From the NCBI GenBank assembly GCA_937883755.1, contig CAKZYA010000063.1, forward strand, positions 232,054 through 296,053: DNA of 64,000 nt, written 5' to 3'. The DNA is from an uncultured Flammeovirgaceae bacterium. GTDB lineage: Bacteria > Bacteroidota > Bacteroidia > Cytophagales > Cyclobacteriaceae. Positions 35,473-44,731 of the stretch are shown one piece after another (position 1 is the stretch's first letter; every line of letters begins with the position of its first letter). The position numbers and the translations under genes were made by a program. Below the pieces are notes generated by a model, which was given only the letters and a program-made list of their open reading frames with translations, was not told where the DNA came from and searched no databases.

Positions 35473-36593
35473 AATACAGCGTTTGGACAAGCGTATTGGC
35501 TGGCTGGATGCTAACTGCTATTCTTAGCCCTGCCCAAATAATCGTACAGCAAGGAATAGTCAAAGTAAGTGGACTCGCTCCACTTACTACAGTGAATACT
35601 CTGCTCACCAACTACGGAACTATTACTCAACAGGGAGCCCTAATCACTGAAAGTGATCTGTTGAACTACGGAAGTTACGATGCAACTAATGCTAAACTGG
35701 TACTACAGGGAGAGAATCAGCGAGTGCTAAGCGAGAGCTTAACGGTAGCTCAACTACATTTGAAAAGCAACGGTACTACAACGCTAGAAGGAAATCTGGA
35801 AATCCTCGAGAGCTTACTTCTAGAAGAAGGGTTATTGCAGGTTGGCGAACCCTCCCGCCTCACCTTGAACGAAGCTGCTACAATTACCCAAAACAACGAA
35901 TCTTCGTATGTATGGGGCAGTGTGACCCGCCAGGGCACGGGCAGCAAGTTTTTTCCCGTAGGCACTCGAAATGAATACGCTCCTCTGACTCTTACCAATG
36001 TTCGAGGAAATAACCCTCTGGTACGAGTGCAATATGCTCCGGTTGCTAACCAGCCTTACTGGTCGCAAACGCAATTAGCTGGAAATTACGAAGGTTCATC
36101 CATCACCGTCACATTTCCGAGTCGAAACCCCGATTACGAGTTTTATCCCGAACAATTAACCATTACTGCTAGGGCGAGCCAAGAACAAACCGAAACAATA
36201 CTCGCTAGCGACTTGGCACAGCTAGATTTACCAAGAATCACAATATCCAGTACATTACCCACAGCGCTTCCCTGGATTTCGGTAGGCTTCTTGACCGAGG
36301 AGGCAGAGGAAGAAATTTACGTTCCCAACGCATTCTCTCCCGAAGCTCCTAATCCAGAAGATAGAGTCATCAAAGTCTACGGTCGCTACTTATCGCATCA
36401 GAACTTCTACTTTGGCATTCAGGACGTTTGGGGAAGGTGGATTTACCAAACTACATCTTTGGAAGATGCACTGAGCACCGGATGGACGAGTTCTCAAATA
36501 AGCTCAGCGCCGGCTCAATTTCGCTACGTAGCATCGGGTCAGTTTTTATCAGGCAAGCCTTTTCAATCTTCTGATACCATCATAAAGTTTTGA
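35457..36593 (+). CDS. Surface protein with degenerate T9SS type B-like C-terminal domain
   Basis: The 378-residue protein has a signal peptide (VLAGWMLTAILSPAQ) and an N-terminal beta-rich half with repeating strand motifs (LLTNYGTITQQGALITESDL, LHLKSNGTTTLEGNLEILES, SSYVWGSVTRQGTGSKFFPV), as in integrin-like or parallel-beta surface proteins. The C-terminus has YVPNAFSPEAPNPEDRVIKV and GIQDVWGRWIYQT, matching the type B (CHU_C) sorting domain but with the usual NGDG.ND segment changed. It overlaps the preceding gene by 16 bp and the following PorP/SprF-like gene by 4 bp. Confidence 0.7.
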   Translation: MAKFMKYSVWTSVLAGWMLTAILSPAQIIVQQGIVKVSGLAPLTTVNTLLTNYGTITQQGALITESDLLNYGSYDATNAKLVLQGENQRVLSESLTVAQLHLKSNGTTTLEGNLEILESLLLEEGLLQVGEPSRLTLNEAATITQNNESSYVWGSVTRQGTGSKFFPVGTRNEYAPLTLTNVRGNNPLVRVQYAPVANQPYWSQTQLAGNYEGSSITVTFPSRNPDYEFYPEQLTITARASQEQTETILASDLAQLDLPRITISSTLPTALPWISVGFLTEEAEEEIYVPNAFSPEAPNPEDRVIKVYGRYLSHQNFYFGIQDVWGRWIYQTTSLEDALSTGWTSSQISSAPAQFRYVASGQFLSGKPFQSSDTIIKF

Positions 36594-37657
36594 TAGTAAG
36601 CGGAGAAGAAAACATATTGTCCTATTGGTCTAGATTGATTCTCCTACTCGGATTAATCGCCAGTTCTCATTTTGCCTCGGCTCAACAAATTCCCCTAAGC
36701 CAATACTATGTTTCTCCTATCAACCTTAACCCCGCGTTGATTGGCACCTCTAGCCAACCGCTCATCATCGCCCAACATCGGTCTCAGTGGAATACTTCAG
36801 CAAGTAGCTACCCGATCAGCATCGCTTCTGCTACTTATCCAATCAATCAGGCTTACTCTTCCAGGATTCAGACTGGAGGATTAGGGGTTGCTTTTATTCG
36901 GGAAGCAGCTGGAATGCAAGGGTGGTTGACCCATACCGAAGTACAACTAGCGGGAGCGTATAATCTTCCCCTAGATTTTCGTCAGAAGCACGTTATCTCG
37001 CTAGGCATTTCCACTAGCTACCTTCAGCGTGCTTTGAATGTTGGCAATATTCGTTGGGGTTCACAGTACGATGCTACGGTAGGTTTCGATCCTACCGTGG
37101 CTCCTTCGGTACAGCTTGTACGTGACCGATTGGGCTATATGTCGGCTGAGGCAGGTATTGTATGGTCGTACAACAGCTTTAAAAATACGCTATTACGCCC
37201 CTGGCAGTGGATGAGTGGTTTAACCATCTCAAATATGAATCGCCCTGACGTATCATTCACTGATCAAGCTCAGCCTCTACCCATAACGCTTACCTGGCAC
37301 GGTGGGGCTTCGTATAGTAAATATTACTGGAAGGTTCAACCACAAGCTATGGTTATCTGGCGGCAGTCTAGCTATCATCTGAACATCGGCACCTACGGAC
37401 AATACCAGATCAGGACAACCAGACCAAACCAAGCAAAAACAGTGATGATTGGTGGGCTATGGTACCGTTGGGGCGATGCTATTGCGGTGTCAAGTGGGTT
37501 GCTTCACCGTAATATACAGATATCTTTAAGCGCAGACTTCGCTCGTTATCCTAGTCCCGGTTATCGCAGCGCTGGTGCTGCCTGGGAGGCAGCCCTGGTA
37601 TTCACCATTCCCTCTAAAAAATCTACTCACCTCCGTCGTTCTACTCCGCTGATATGA
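36590..37657 (+). CDS. PorP/SprF family outer membrane protein (accessory copy)
   Basis: The 355-residue protein starts at TTG (the bases overlap the upstream stop); a second in-frame TTG at 36617 is also possible. After a signal peptide (LILLLGLIASSHFASAQ) comes the PorP/SprF pattern: QQIPLSQYYVSPINLNPALI, then the IAQHRSQWN segment and barrel strands. It is a paralogue of the PorP next to gldK but diverges strongly. Type B sorting-domain cargo is known to depend on a neighbouring SprF-like protein, and a type B-like gene lies directly upstream, so this is its probable partner. The following OmpA gene overlaps by 4 bp (ATGA). Confidence 0.8.
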   Translation: MIVSGEENILSYWSRLILLLGLIASSHFASAQQIPLSQYYVSPINLNPALIGTSSQPLIIAQHRSQWNTSASSYPISIASATYPINQAYSSRIQTGGLGVAFIREAAGMQGWLTHTEVQLAGAYNLPLDFRQKHVISLGISTSYLQRALNVGNIRWGSQYDATVGFDPTVAPSVQLVRDRLGYMSAEAGIVWSYNSFKNTLLRPWQWMSGLTISNMNRPDVSFTDQAQPLPITLTWHGGASYSKYYWKVQPQAMVIWRQSSYHLNIGTYGQYQIRTTRPNQAKTVMIGGLWYRWGDAIAVSSGLLHRNIQISLSADFARYPSPGYRSAGAAWEAALVFTIPSKKSTHLRRSTPLI

Positions 37658-40600
37658 AAAAGATACTCCCGTATATTCTCATGATGCTCACAGCGGTACC
37701 TGGCTTTGGTTGGGAAAAACCCGACCCTATCCGTCCTTTGCTGAGGGTAGCTTCCGAAAAGTACAACCAGGGTCAGTATTTTGAGGCAATCAGTTTTTAT
37801 CAGAAGGTACTCGCTATCGATAGCACCCATGATGAAGCTCATTATTACTTGGGAGATTGTTTTCAGTATTTATTCAAGTACCGAAAAGCCCTCAACCACT
37901 ACCAACAGGTAAAAACGAATCAAGACAAATATCCATTGTTAACGTTCAATTTGGGTGTTGTTCATAAAATAACCGGAAACTATTCTGAGGCTCAGCTACT
38001 CTTACAGCAGTTTATTCAATATATTACCGAAAATCAAAAAGAAGATTACGAACGTTGGTCACTACGAGCCAATATTGAGTTACAGGGCATTGCTAAGGCA
38101 AAAAGTCTGCTTATCAGTCCGATACTAGATATTGAGATTGATCGCCTCCCTCCCCCTGTTAACTCCCCCCAGCACGACTTTGCTGCTATTGCTTATCGTA
38201 CTCCTCAGCAGCTCTTGCTTACTTCTACTCGACCTGAAAGTAAGGGCAATGTGTATAATGCTCAACACGGTGAGTCATTTAGTGATAATTTTATTTTCTC
38301 CTTGGATTCAAGAAGGTGGCAGGATAACACTTCTACCCATAACTTTTCCGCGATCAATACTATTGCTGATGAAGGTCCTGGTTCAGTGAGTACCGATGGG
38401 CTTACATATTACTTCTCCCGGGTTGAGAAAGGATACTACCAGCTATTTGTCAGTGAATTTCGTAATGGGAGATGGCGAGAGCCTAAGTTACTACCCCAAC
38501 CCATCAATTTCCCCGGATATACCAGCAAACACCCGGCTATTTCTACCTCGGGTGATACATTATTTTTCTCCTCCGACCAACCCGGTGGATTTGGCGAGCA
38601 TGATCTCTGGATGAGTATTCGTGAACAAGATGAGTGGCAACTACCTATCAACTTGGGAGCATCTATTAACACCCCTTTTCAAGAAACTTCACCCCAATGG
38701 GACAGTGAAAAGCGATCACTTCTCTTTGCCTCTAACGGGCACCCTGGCTGGGGGGGGTACGACTTATTTGTAGCGTCGCTATCCTTCTCTGACCTAAATA
38801 ACTCAGTAGTAAACCTAGGTCAACCCCTAAACTCCTCGTACGATGACACCTACATCTGGGGCAATAACCGCATGGGGTACGTAACGTCTAACCGGGGGAG
38901 CAATAACACTGGTTTTGATATTTATCACTATCAGTACACTCCCAGAAAAAATGTTCTCTTCTCACTAAGTAATAAATCCTGGTGGGAGACTTGGGCTAAT
39001 CAACTAACCCAACTCGGAGAAATAACTACAGAAAGCGGTCAGCCACACTTTTTTGAAACCTTACCTAGCGAAGAAAAAACATCACTCCAGCAGGCAGCCA
39101 CCCGCCGTATTTTTCAAGCTTTACGAAAGGAGCAGCAACACTCACTCGTAGACCTAAAAGAGGCTCAACGTTTAGCTAAGCTACACGGAAATAAAATACA
39201 ATGGTTGGTGAAAAGCCAACTTATGTTTCTCCAAAACTTTCAGATAGTTACTTGGCCCGAAGAAGTGTACGAATGGTACAGTATGCTTCCTACTGAAGAA
39301 AAGAAGCAAATAAAAAATGCCTCCCGACTCTTATTACAGCAGGCACTACTTGACCAGACGAATCAATCCTTAACTGAAGATGAAAGTTTTCAGTACGACT
39401 TACTGCCTTCGGAGCAGCAGCAGTGGCTGGATCAAGCTACAGATCGTGGAGTCCGTCAGTTTCAGCAAGCAACGCAGGAAGCCGTGAATTTAGACCTTTT
39501 GCAACAGTGGCAAACTTTAGACCCAGAAGAAAAAGAACAGCTACAGCGTCAGTTGAATGTACGTCACTTTATCCAAACTGCTACCTCCAATCAGCCCACC
39601 GACGTTCTTCAACATCAGTACGAACAGCTTTCTTCCGATGAGCAACTACAAATTGACCAACTTGCGAACACCCTGCTATTTTCCGATAAAAATCAAAACT
39701 CAGTAGCTCTCCGTGAAGATTCATTTTCACTAGAAACGTACCCACCTGAAGAACAAAAGAGAATAGCCCAGCTTGTAGTTTACCGCACTGCCCAAATGAA
39801 GAAAAAGTACGCAGCAGAAGCTGAGGTAGATCAGTTTCAATGGGAAGCTTTACCTAGTGAAGCTAAAAACTCTATCAATCAAGCACTCCGCTATCGTACA
39901 TTTGCAGCCCAACGTTTAAATGACATTACATTATCTGAAGAAGCCTCACTGTCACCATCGCTAAGCTTACATACTATTTTACAATCTAATCCGGAAGTAT
40001 TCACTATTCGGGGCAAGATAAAAACCCTCTCCCCTGCCAAAGATACTACCGTTGTATCTCTGAGCACATCTGATCAGAAAGTAAGCACCATTCTTCAGCC
40101 CGACGGTTCATTTGTTTTTGAGAAAATATCTTATCAAGGTTCTCCTCAACTATTTCTAGAACCTGACTCGAGTACTATGTCAGAATTACTGGCAGTATCT
40201 TTAGAGGAACTGGAACTTACCGTAGAGCAAGACTCCCAATTTGTTGAGTCGTTCGACAATATCTACTTCGAGACTAACCAGTATGAGCTTACTCAGGCCG
40301 CCCTACCTACGCTAGAGCGGGTGGTTAGCTTTCACCGTCAGCACCCTGATGTCAGTATTCAGACACACGCTTACGCCGACTCAGTAGGTAGTACTGAATT
40401 TAACTATCAGTTAAGCAAAAAGCGAGGTCAAGCTGTTTATCAATATTTGACCAAATATGGAGTAAAAAGCTCGACAGTTAAGATCGTGCCCAAAGGAAAG
40501 GAGAGTTTAGACTCACCCCGAGCACTATCGTACAGCCGAAGAGTGGAATTTGTGATTGCGGGTAGTAATACTGAGTATAACCCCACTCGCCAAGTATACT

Positions 40601-40752
40601 TACTATCGGCGAACCCGGACTTACCGACGATTGCAGCCCGATACGGAATTTCTGTAGAAGAATTGATCGCACAGAACCCGGGACTGGCTTCTTCTCCCCC
40701 ACCTTATTCAATCATTAAAGTAATAACCAACCGAACCGCTAGTGAAGATTAA
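37654..40752 (+). CDS. TPR-PD40-OmpA-LysM envelope protein with seven-copy LP(S)EE repeat
   Basis: The 1032-residue protein has a signal peptide, TPRs at about 30-150, WD40-like PD40 strands at about 240-430 (GDTLFFSSDQPGGFGEHDLW, SLLFASNGHPGWGGYDLFVA), a novel repeat region at 465-755, an OmpA domain at about 860-970 (YFETNQYELTQAALPTLERV, HAYADSVGSTEFNYQLSKKR) and a C-terminal LysM (LPTIAARYGISVEELIAQNP). OmpA and LysM should both bind peptidoglycan, making this a double anchor between outer membrane and wall. PorE-like T9SS proteins have a related TPR-PD40-OmpA order. It overlaps its neighbours by 4 and 11 bp. Confidence 0.85.
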   Translation: MKKILPYILMMLTAVPGFGWEKPDPIRPLLRVASEKYNQGQYFEAISFYQKVLAIDSTHDEAHYYLGDCFQYLFKYRKALNHYQQVKTNQDKYPLLTFNLGVVHKITGNYSEAQLLLQQFIQYITENQKEDYERWSLRANIELQGIAKAKSLLISPILDIEIDRLPPPVNSPQHDFAAIAYRTPQQLLLTSTRPESKGNVYNAQHGESFSDNFIFSLDSRRWQDNTSTHNFSAINTIADEGPGSVSTDGLTYYFSRVEKGYYQLFVSEFRNGRWREPKLLPQPINFPGYTSKHPAISTSGDTLFFSSDQPGGFGEHDLWMSIREQDEWQLPINLGASINTPFQETSPQWDSEKRSLLFASNGHPGWGGYDLFVASLSFSDLNNSVVNLGQPLNSSYDDTYIWGNNRMGYVTSNRGSNNTGFDIYHYQYTPRKNVLFSLSNKSWWETWANQLTQLGEITTESGQPHFFETLPSEEKTSLQQAATRRIFQALRKEQQHSLVDLKEAQRLAKLHGNKIQWLVKSQLMFLQNFQIVTWPEEVYEWYSMLPTEEKKQIKNASRLLLQQALLDQTNQSLTEDESFQYDLLPSEQQQWLDQATDRGVRQFQQATQEAVNLDLLQQWQTLDPEEKEQLQRQLNVRHFIQTATSNQPTDVLQHQYEQLSSDEQLQIDQLANTLLFSDKNQNSVALREDSFSLETYPPEEQKRIAQLVVYRTAQMKKKYAAEAEVDQFQWEALPSEAKNSINQALRYRTFAAQRLNDITLSEEASLSPSLSLHTILQSNPEVFTIRGKIKTLSPAKDTTVVSLSTSDQKVSTILQPDGSFVFEKISYQGSPQLFLEPDSSTMSELLAVSLEELELTVEQDSQFVESFDNIYFETNQYELTQAALPTLERVVSFHRQHPDVSIQTHAYADSVGSTEFNYQLSKKRGQAVYQYLTKYGVKSSTVKIVPKGKESLDSPRALSYSRRVEFVIAGSNTEYNPTRQVYLLSANPDLPTIAARYGISVEELIAQNPGLASSPPPYSIIKVITNRTASED

Positions 40753-43700
40753 ACTGATAATATTATCTTTCTTCCTTCTGATTGGTAAGGTTGGATTAGG
40801 GCAAGCTGTTCCTCACTGGTCTAAAACCATTCGCTTTAGCCCTCTCAAATCAGCTATTCAAGATAGTTTAGAGCAGAAAAAGGTGCTATGCTTATTGCGC
40901 GATCAGCAGGGCAGCATTTGGTTTGGTACCAAGCAGGGGCTGCTGTACTACAATGGTCAGGAGCTGATTACTATCAAGGATACTATTCAAGATGGTACCC
41001 TTTTGAATAGCATGGTCATTCAGACTCTTTTTGAAGACACTCAAGGAGATGTTTGGATGGGTACTAAGAATTACGGTGCTATTCGTTTTTCATCATCTAC
41101 CAAAACTTTTTACCGATACAATCTACAAGCAGCGTTTCCAACCAAACGCAATGTATCCTCCGTACTTAGCTATTGTCAGAGTGCTCAGGGGATTTGGGCA
41201 GGTACATTTGGTGGGGGCATTTTTTACTATGACTCCTTGAAGAACAATTTCTCAGCACTTACCAACCCCTCTGATTCAAACCACGTGCTCGCCACTTCGG
41301 TGGTTATGGATTTACACGAAGACAAGCAAGGGATGCTGTGGGCCGCAACCTTCGGGAATGGTTTATTACGTTATGACCCCTACTATGAAACAGTCCGACA
41401 ATATGCATCTATTCCAACTGGCTTATCCGTAAGTATTAACGATCTTACCACTCTTCAGGAAGGTGAGGATGGTACGCTATGGATTGGTACATTTCAAAAT
41501 GGACTAATTCAATATGACCGTCAGGCTGAGACCTTCCACCAATCGATTTCAAACTTGTCCGATAATCATATTGAGGATATATACTTTCACGGAAGAAAGC
41601 TTTGGGTAGCCACCCAAGGACAAGGGTTGTTCTGCTACGATACTAAAAAGAGAGAAGTACATCAATTTGCTCATCATCGTAATGATCCTCACTCCATTAC
41701 CGACAATCATATCCTCGCAACTATCGTAGACAGTTACGGAACTTTGTGGGCCGTAGGTAAAAGCAAGATTAGTACTGCTTTAGTAACTGGCTTTGACTTC
41801 TCCTTTCTAAGTGATTCAACGGAAATACAGCAACCTATTACTGCACTCACTCTTACTCAGGATGAAAGCATTTGGTTTGGTACGGCTAATGCTTTACTCT
41901 ATCAGTGGAACAACCAGACCAAAACCTTAACCAACCATACGATTGACGTACCAGGTAATAACCAGTTATTCTCCCGAAAAATTATTACTGCCCTTGCCGA
42001 AGACCGGCAGCAAGGTCTGTGGGTCGGTATGTCAGATGGAACCCTTACCCGCTGGAACCCCTCTCTTCAGAAATGGAAGACCTACTTGATTAATGACCGC
42101 GCCAACAACCTAGTATCTGACGTAGTTGAATCCATCTACCAAGATAAAAAAGGCAACCTTTGGATAGGCATACTTGAAAAGGGATTATATGTCTGGAATA
42201 GAAAAACTGATAAAATAGAATCGGCTGCCCATATCTTCCGAGAAGCTTCAACTACGTTTACACCTAAAGTATATGCTGAGAGTGATCAGTATCTTTGGGT
42301 TGGCACCCTTAAGAGTGGCCTACTACAGTTGCACTATTCTACCGGAAAAATTGTCCATTATAGAAATGTGTCCGAAGCTGGAGAAAATAATTTACCTAGC
42401 AATCAGATTACAGGTTTGGCGCTAGACAGATCAGGTTTCTTATGGGTAGGCACCTTTGATCAGGGAGCGGGTCGCCTGAGTACGCGTAGTGGTACGTGGA
42501 CGCCATTCACTGAAAATGAAGGATTAGTCAATAACCGGGTTACCTCTGTGCTCTCGGGACCAAACAACGAGATCTGGATTGGTACATTAAAAGGGCTCGC
42601 CTGTTATAATGAGATCACTCGCTACATCCGTAACTACGCTAATCATGAATTCATGCAGGAGGCAGAGCTGGTTCAATACTGCGCGGTTCACGATGATCAG
42701 AGTTACTATTTTGGCACATTAAATGGAATAATGCGGATTTCAAGCACGCCGAAAGCTCCTCAGCGTACTGCTCCCCCGCTTATTGCTACCCGACTTGTCA
42801 CCAGTCGACAATCCATTTCCTTGACCAACCAACAGGGTATTATCTCGCGTATTGAACTTCCCTACGATGAAAATGCCCTAGAGATTGACTATACTTTTCA
42901 ACAGTTTCCTTTCCAGGCAAAGCATCAGTATGAGTATCGTCTGCGGGGTTTGGATGAACAATGGAAACAAGTAGGTACCCGTACATTGGCTACCTATACT
43001 AATCTCCCTCCAGGGATATATCAGTTTCAACTTAGGGCTACTTCCTCGCAAAATGAAGGGGCAGAATCTGCTCCTTTACTGATTATTATTCATCCGGCCT
43101 GGTACCAGACTATTTGGTTTAAAGTCTTAGTAGCATTAGCAGTCATTCTTGTATTTACTCTACTGTACTACTACCGAATTCTTTCTGTAAAGAAGCGTAA
43201 TAGAATGCTAGAAGAGTTAGTAGCTGAACGTACGCGGGAATTGGTCGATAAAAACCAGTTCATTGAGCAACAACACCAAGATATTGCAGTACGAAACCAA
43301 CAATTAGAAGAAGCCAAAGCAATTATTGACCAAAAGAATAACGATCTAATCTTACTCAATGAAGACTTAGAAAAAAGAGTAGGACAACGTACCCAAGAGC
43401 TTGCCCAGACCAACGAAGCTTTAAGACAATCGAATGCAGAGCTAGATTTATTTGTATATCGAGCTTACCACGATATTATTGGCCCCATCGCTCGAGTAGA
43501 AGGTTTGTGTCAGGTAGCTTCTATGGAAGTAAAAGACCAGCCTATTGTAGACAGTTATCTGAGTAAATTACTAGAAAATTGCCGCGTGGCTCGTACTTCC
43601 CTGCAAAAAGTATTACAAATTCATCATGTGCGCCATCATATTCTTCAATACTCTTTAATCAATCTGAACAAATTCGTTAGTGAACTTTACCAGAAGATGG

Positions 43701-44161
43701 CAGCATCATTTACTAGTCAAGATGTTATTCCGCAGTTTACTCTAGATTGCGATGATGATCTGTATCTAGAAACTGATACTGAACTACTCACCCTCGTACT
43801 ACAAAGTTTTTTGAAGAATGCTATTCAGTACGCTCTCCCATTATCAGATTCTTACACTCGGGTGATCGTTGAGCATTCTGAAGAAACTGGAATCCAAATT
43901 ACTGTGCAAGACAACGGTGAAGGTGTTTTACCTGAGTTACAAACTAAGCTATTTACGATGTTCTTCCGAGGCCACGAAACCAAAAGCGGCACTGGTCTCG
44001 ATTTGTATATTGCGCGACTTTCAGCCGAACGCCTTCAAGGAACCGTAGAATATCACCCTAAGCCAGACCGCACCTGTTTTAGGCTAGCCCTTCCTACACT
44101 AGAGGACCATCTAGTTACAAACGAAAGCCAAGCTAATATACATTCCTCTCCAGCTAGTTGA
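40742..44161 (+). CDS. Reg_prop/Y_Y_Y sensor histidine kinase without receiver or DNA-binding domain
   Basis: The 1139-residue protein starts at GTG. A signal peptide is followed by about 14 Reg_prop propeller strands (40-680; for example QQGSIWFGTKQGLLYYNGQE), a Y_Y_Y domain (about 700-785), a transmembrane helix (VLVALAVILVFTLLYYYRIL), a long coiled coil (820-905), and a kinase core with H910 in YHDIIGPIARVEGL, N box LKNAIQYA near 1026, DNGEGVLPE near 1057 and GTGLDLYIAR near 1083. The normal second Gly of the G2 box is Asp here. There is no receiver or AraC part, so it needs a separate partner. It overlaps the OmpA gene by 11 bp. Confidence 0.88.
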   Translation: MKIKLIILSFFLLIGKVGLGQAVPHWSKTIRFSPLKSAIQDSLEQKKVLCLLRDQQGSIWFGTKQGLLYYNGQELITIKDTIQDGTLLNSMVIQTLFEDTQGDVWMGTKNYGAIRFSSSTKTFYRYNLQAAFPTKRNVSSVLSYCQSAQGIWAGTFGGGIFYYDSLKNNFSALTNPSDSNHVLATSVVMDLHEDKQGMLWAATFGNGLLRYDPYYETVRQYASIPTGLSVSINDLTTLQEGEDGTLWIGTFQNGLIQYDRQAETFHQSISNLSDNHIEDIYFHGRKLWVATQGQGLFCYDTKKREVHQFAHHRNDPHSITDNHILATIVDSYGTLWAVGKSKISTALVTGFDFSFLSDSTEIQQPITALTLTQDESIWFGTANALLYQWNNQTKTLTNHTIDVPGNNQLFSRKIITALAEDRQQGLWVGMSDGTLTRWNPSLQKWKTYLINDRANNLVSDVVESIYQDKKGNLWIGILEKGLYVWNRKTDKIESAAHIFREASTTFTPKVYAESDQYLWVGTLKSGLLQLHYSTGKIVHYRNVSEAGENNLPSNQITGLALDRSGFLWVGTFDQGAGRLSTRSGTWTPFTENEGLVNNRVTSVLSGPNNEIWIGTLKGLACYNEITRYIRNYANHEFMQEAELVQYCAVHDDQSYYFGTLNGIMRISSTPKAPQRTAPPLIATRLVTSRQSISLTNQQGIISRIELPYDENALEIDYTFQQFPFQAKHQYEYRLRGLDEQWKQVGTRTLATYTNLPPGIYQFQLRATSSQNEGAESAPLLIIIHPAWYQTIWFKVLVALAVILVFTLLYYYRILSVKKRNRMLEELVAERTRELVDKNQFIEQQHQDIAVRNQQLEEAKAIIDQKNNDLILLNEDLEKRVGQRTQELAQTNEALRQSNAELDLFVYRAYHDIIGPIARVEGLCQVASMEVKDQPIVDSYLSKLLENCRVARTSLQKVLQIHHVRHHILQYSLINLNKFVSELYQKMAASFTSQDVIPQFTLDCDDDLYLETDTELLTLVLQSFLKNAIQYALPLSDSYTRVIVEHSEETGIQITVQDNGEGVLPELQTKLFTMFFRGHETKSGTGLDLYIARLSAERLQGTVEYHPKPDRTCFRLALPTLEDHLVTNESQANIHSSPAS

Positions 44162-44185
44162 GTCCTGCTTTTCTGAGCATGATCG

Positions 44186-44713
44186 CTAAAGTGTCATACC
44201 AATGGCCTTCAGTTGCTGAGCAAACTTTAAATTACGACTCTGAATCGCTTCCTCATTAATCTCAAACGTGATTTTACCCCGATCAGCCACAAAATTTAGC
44301 AAGCTACCAAACTGACCTAGCCCAGGCTTACAACTCACCACTAATACAGGCTGATTATTGGTTGCCGACAATACTTCACTGAGCCAGTAGCTGCTCTCAT
44401 AAGGGATAAAAACTATGTGGCATTCGGAATCTATCTCCTGAGGGCTTTGGTACGTACGGACAGAGATTGGATTGCCACTAACGGTTTTTGTATCTGCTAC
44501 TTTGTTGAGCTCTTCTAAAATACTATGCTCACCCATGACACCAATAATAAACTCCCGCTCAACTGTAGTAGGCCACACAAAATACCGGGAAAAATTATAG
44601 AGATAAATAGTATGAATCTGATCCTGAGTTTTCGGATAGTCATCAAACGATTGAGCCTGAATACACGAACCAGACAAGAATAGAAACATAAGCAGTAATA
44701 AGCCTCGGGTCAT
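44186..44713 (-). CDS. YfiR (DUF4154) family periplasmic protein
   Basis: The 175-residue protein has a signal peptide (LLLLMFLFLSGSCIQAQ) and the YfiR pattern: IHTIYLYNFSRYFVWPTTVE near 32-51, REFIIGVMGEHSILEELNKV, CHIVFIPYES, QPVLVVSCKPGLGQFGSLLN, GKITFEINEEAIQSRNLKFA. In Pseudomonas YfiR represses a membrane diguanylate cyclase. No GGDEF gene is here; in Bacteroidota YfiR proteins often lie next to sensor kinases, and this gene is convergent with the large kinase gene (24 bp between stops). It is 18 bp after a TPR gene on the same strand. Confidence 0.85.
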   Translation of the reverse strand: MTRGLLLLMFLFLSGSCIQAQSFDDYPKTQDQIHTIYLYNFSRYFVWPTTVEREFIIGVMGEHSILEELNKVADTKTVSGNPISVRTYQSPQEIDSECHIVFIPYESSYWLSEVLSATNNQPVLVVSCKPGLGQFGSLLNFVADRGKITFEINEEAIQSRNLKFAQQLKAIGMTL

Positions 44714-44731
44714 TTTGTGTATGTTAAAAAT

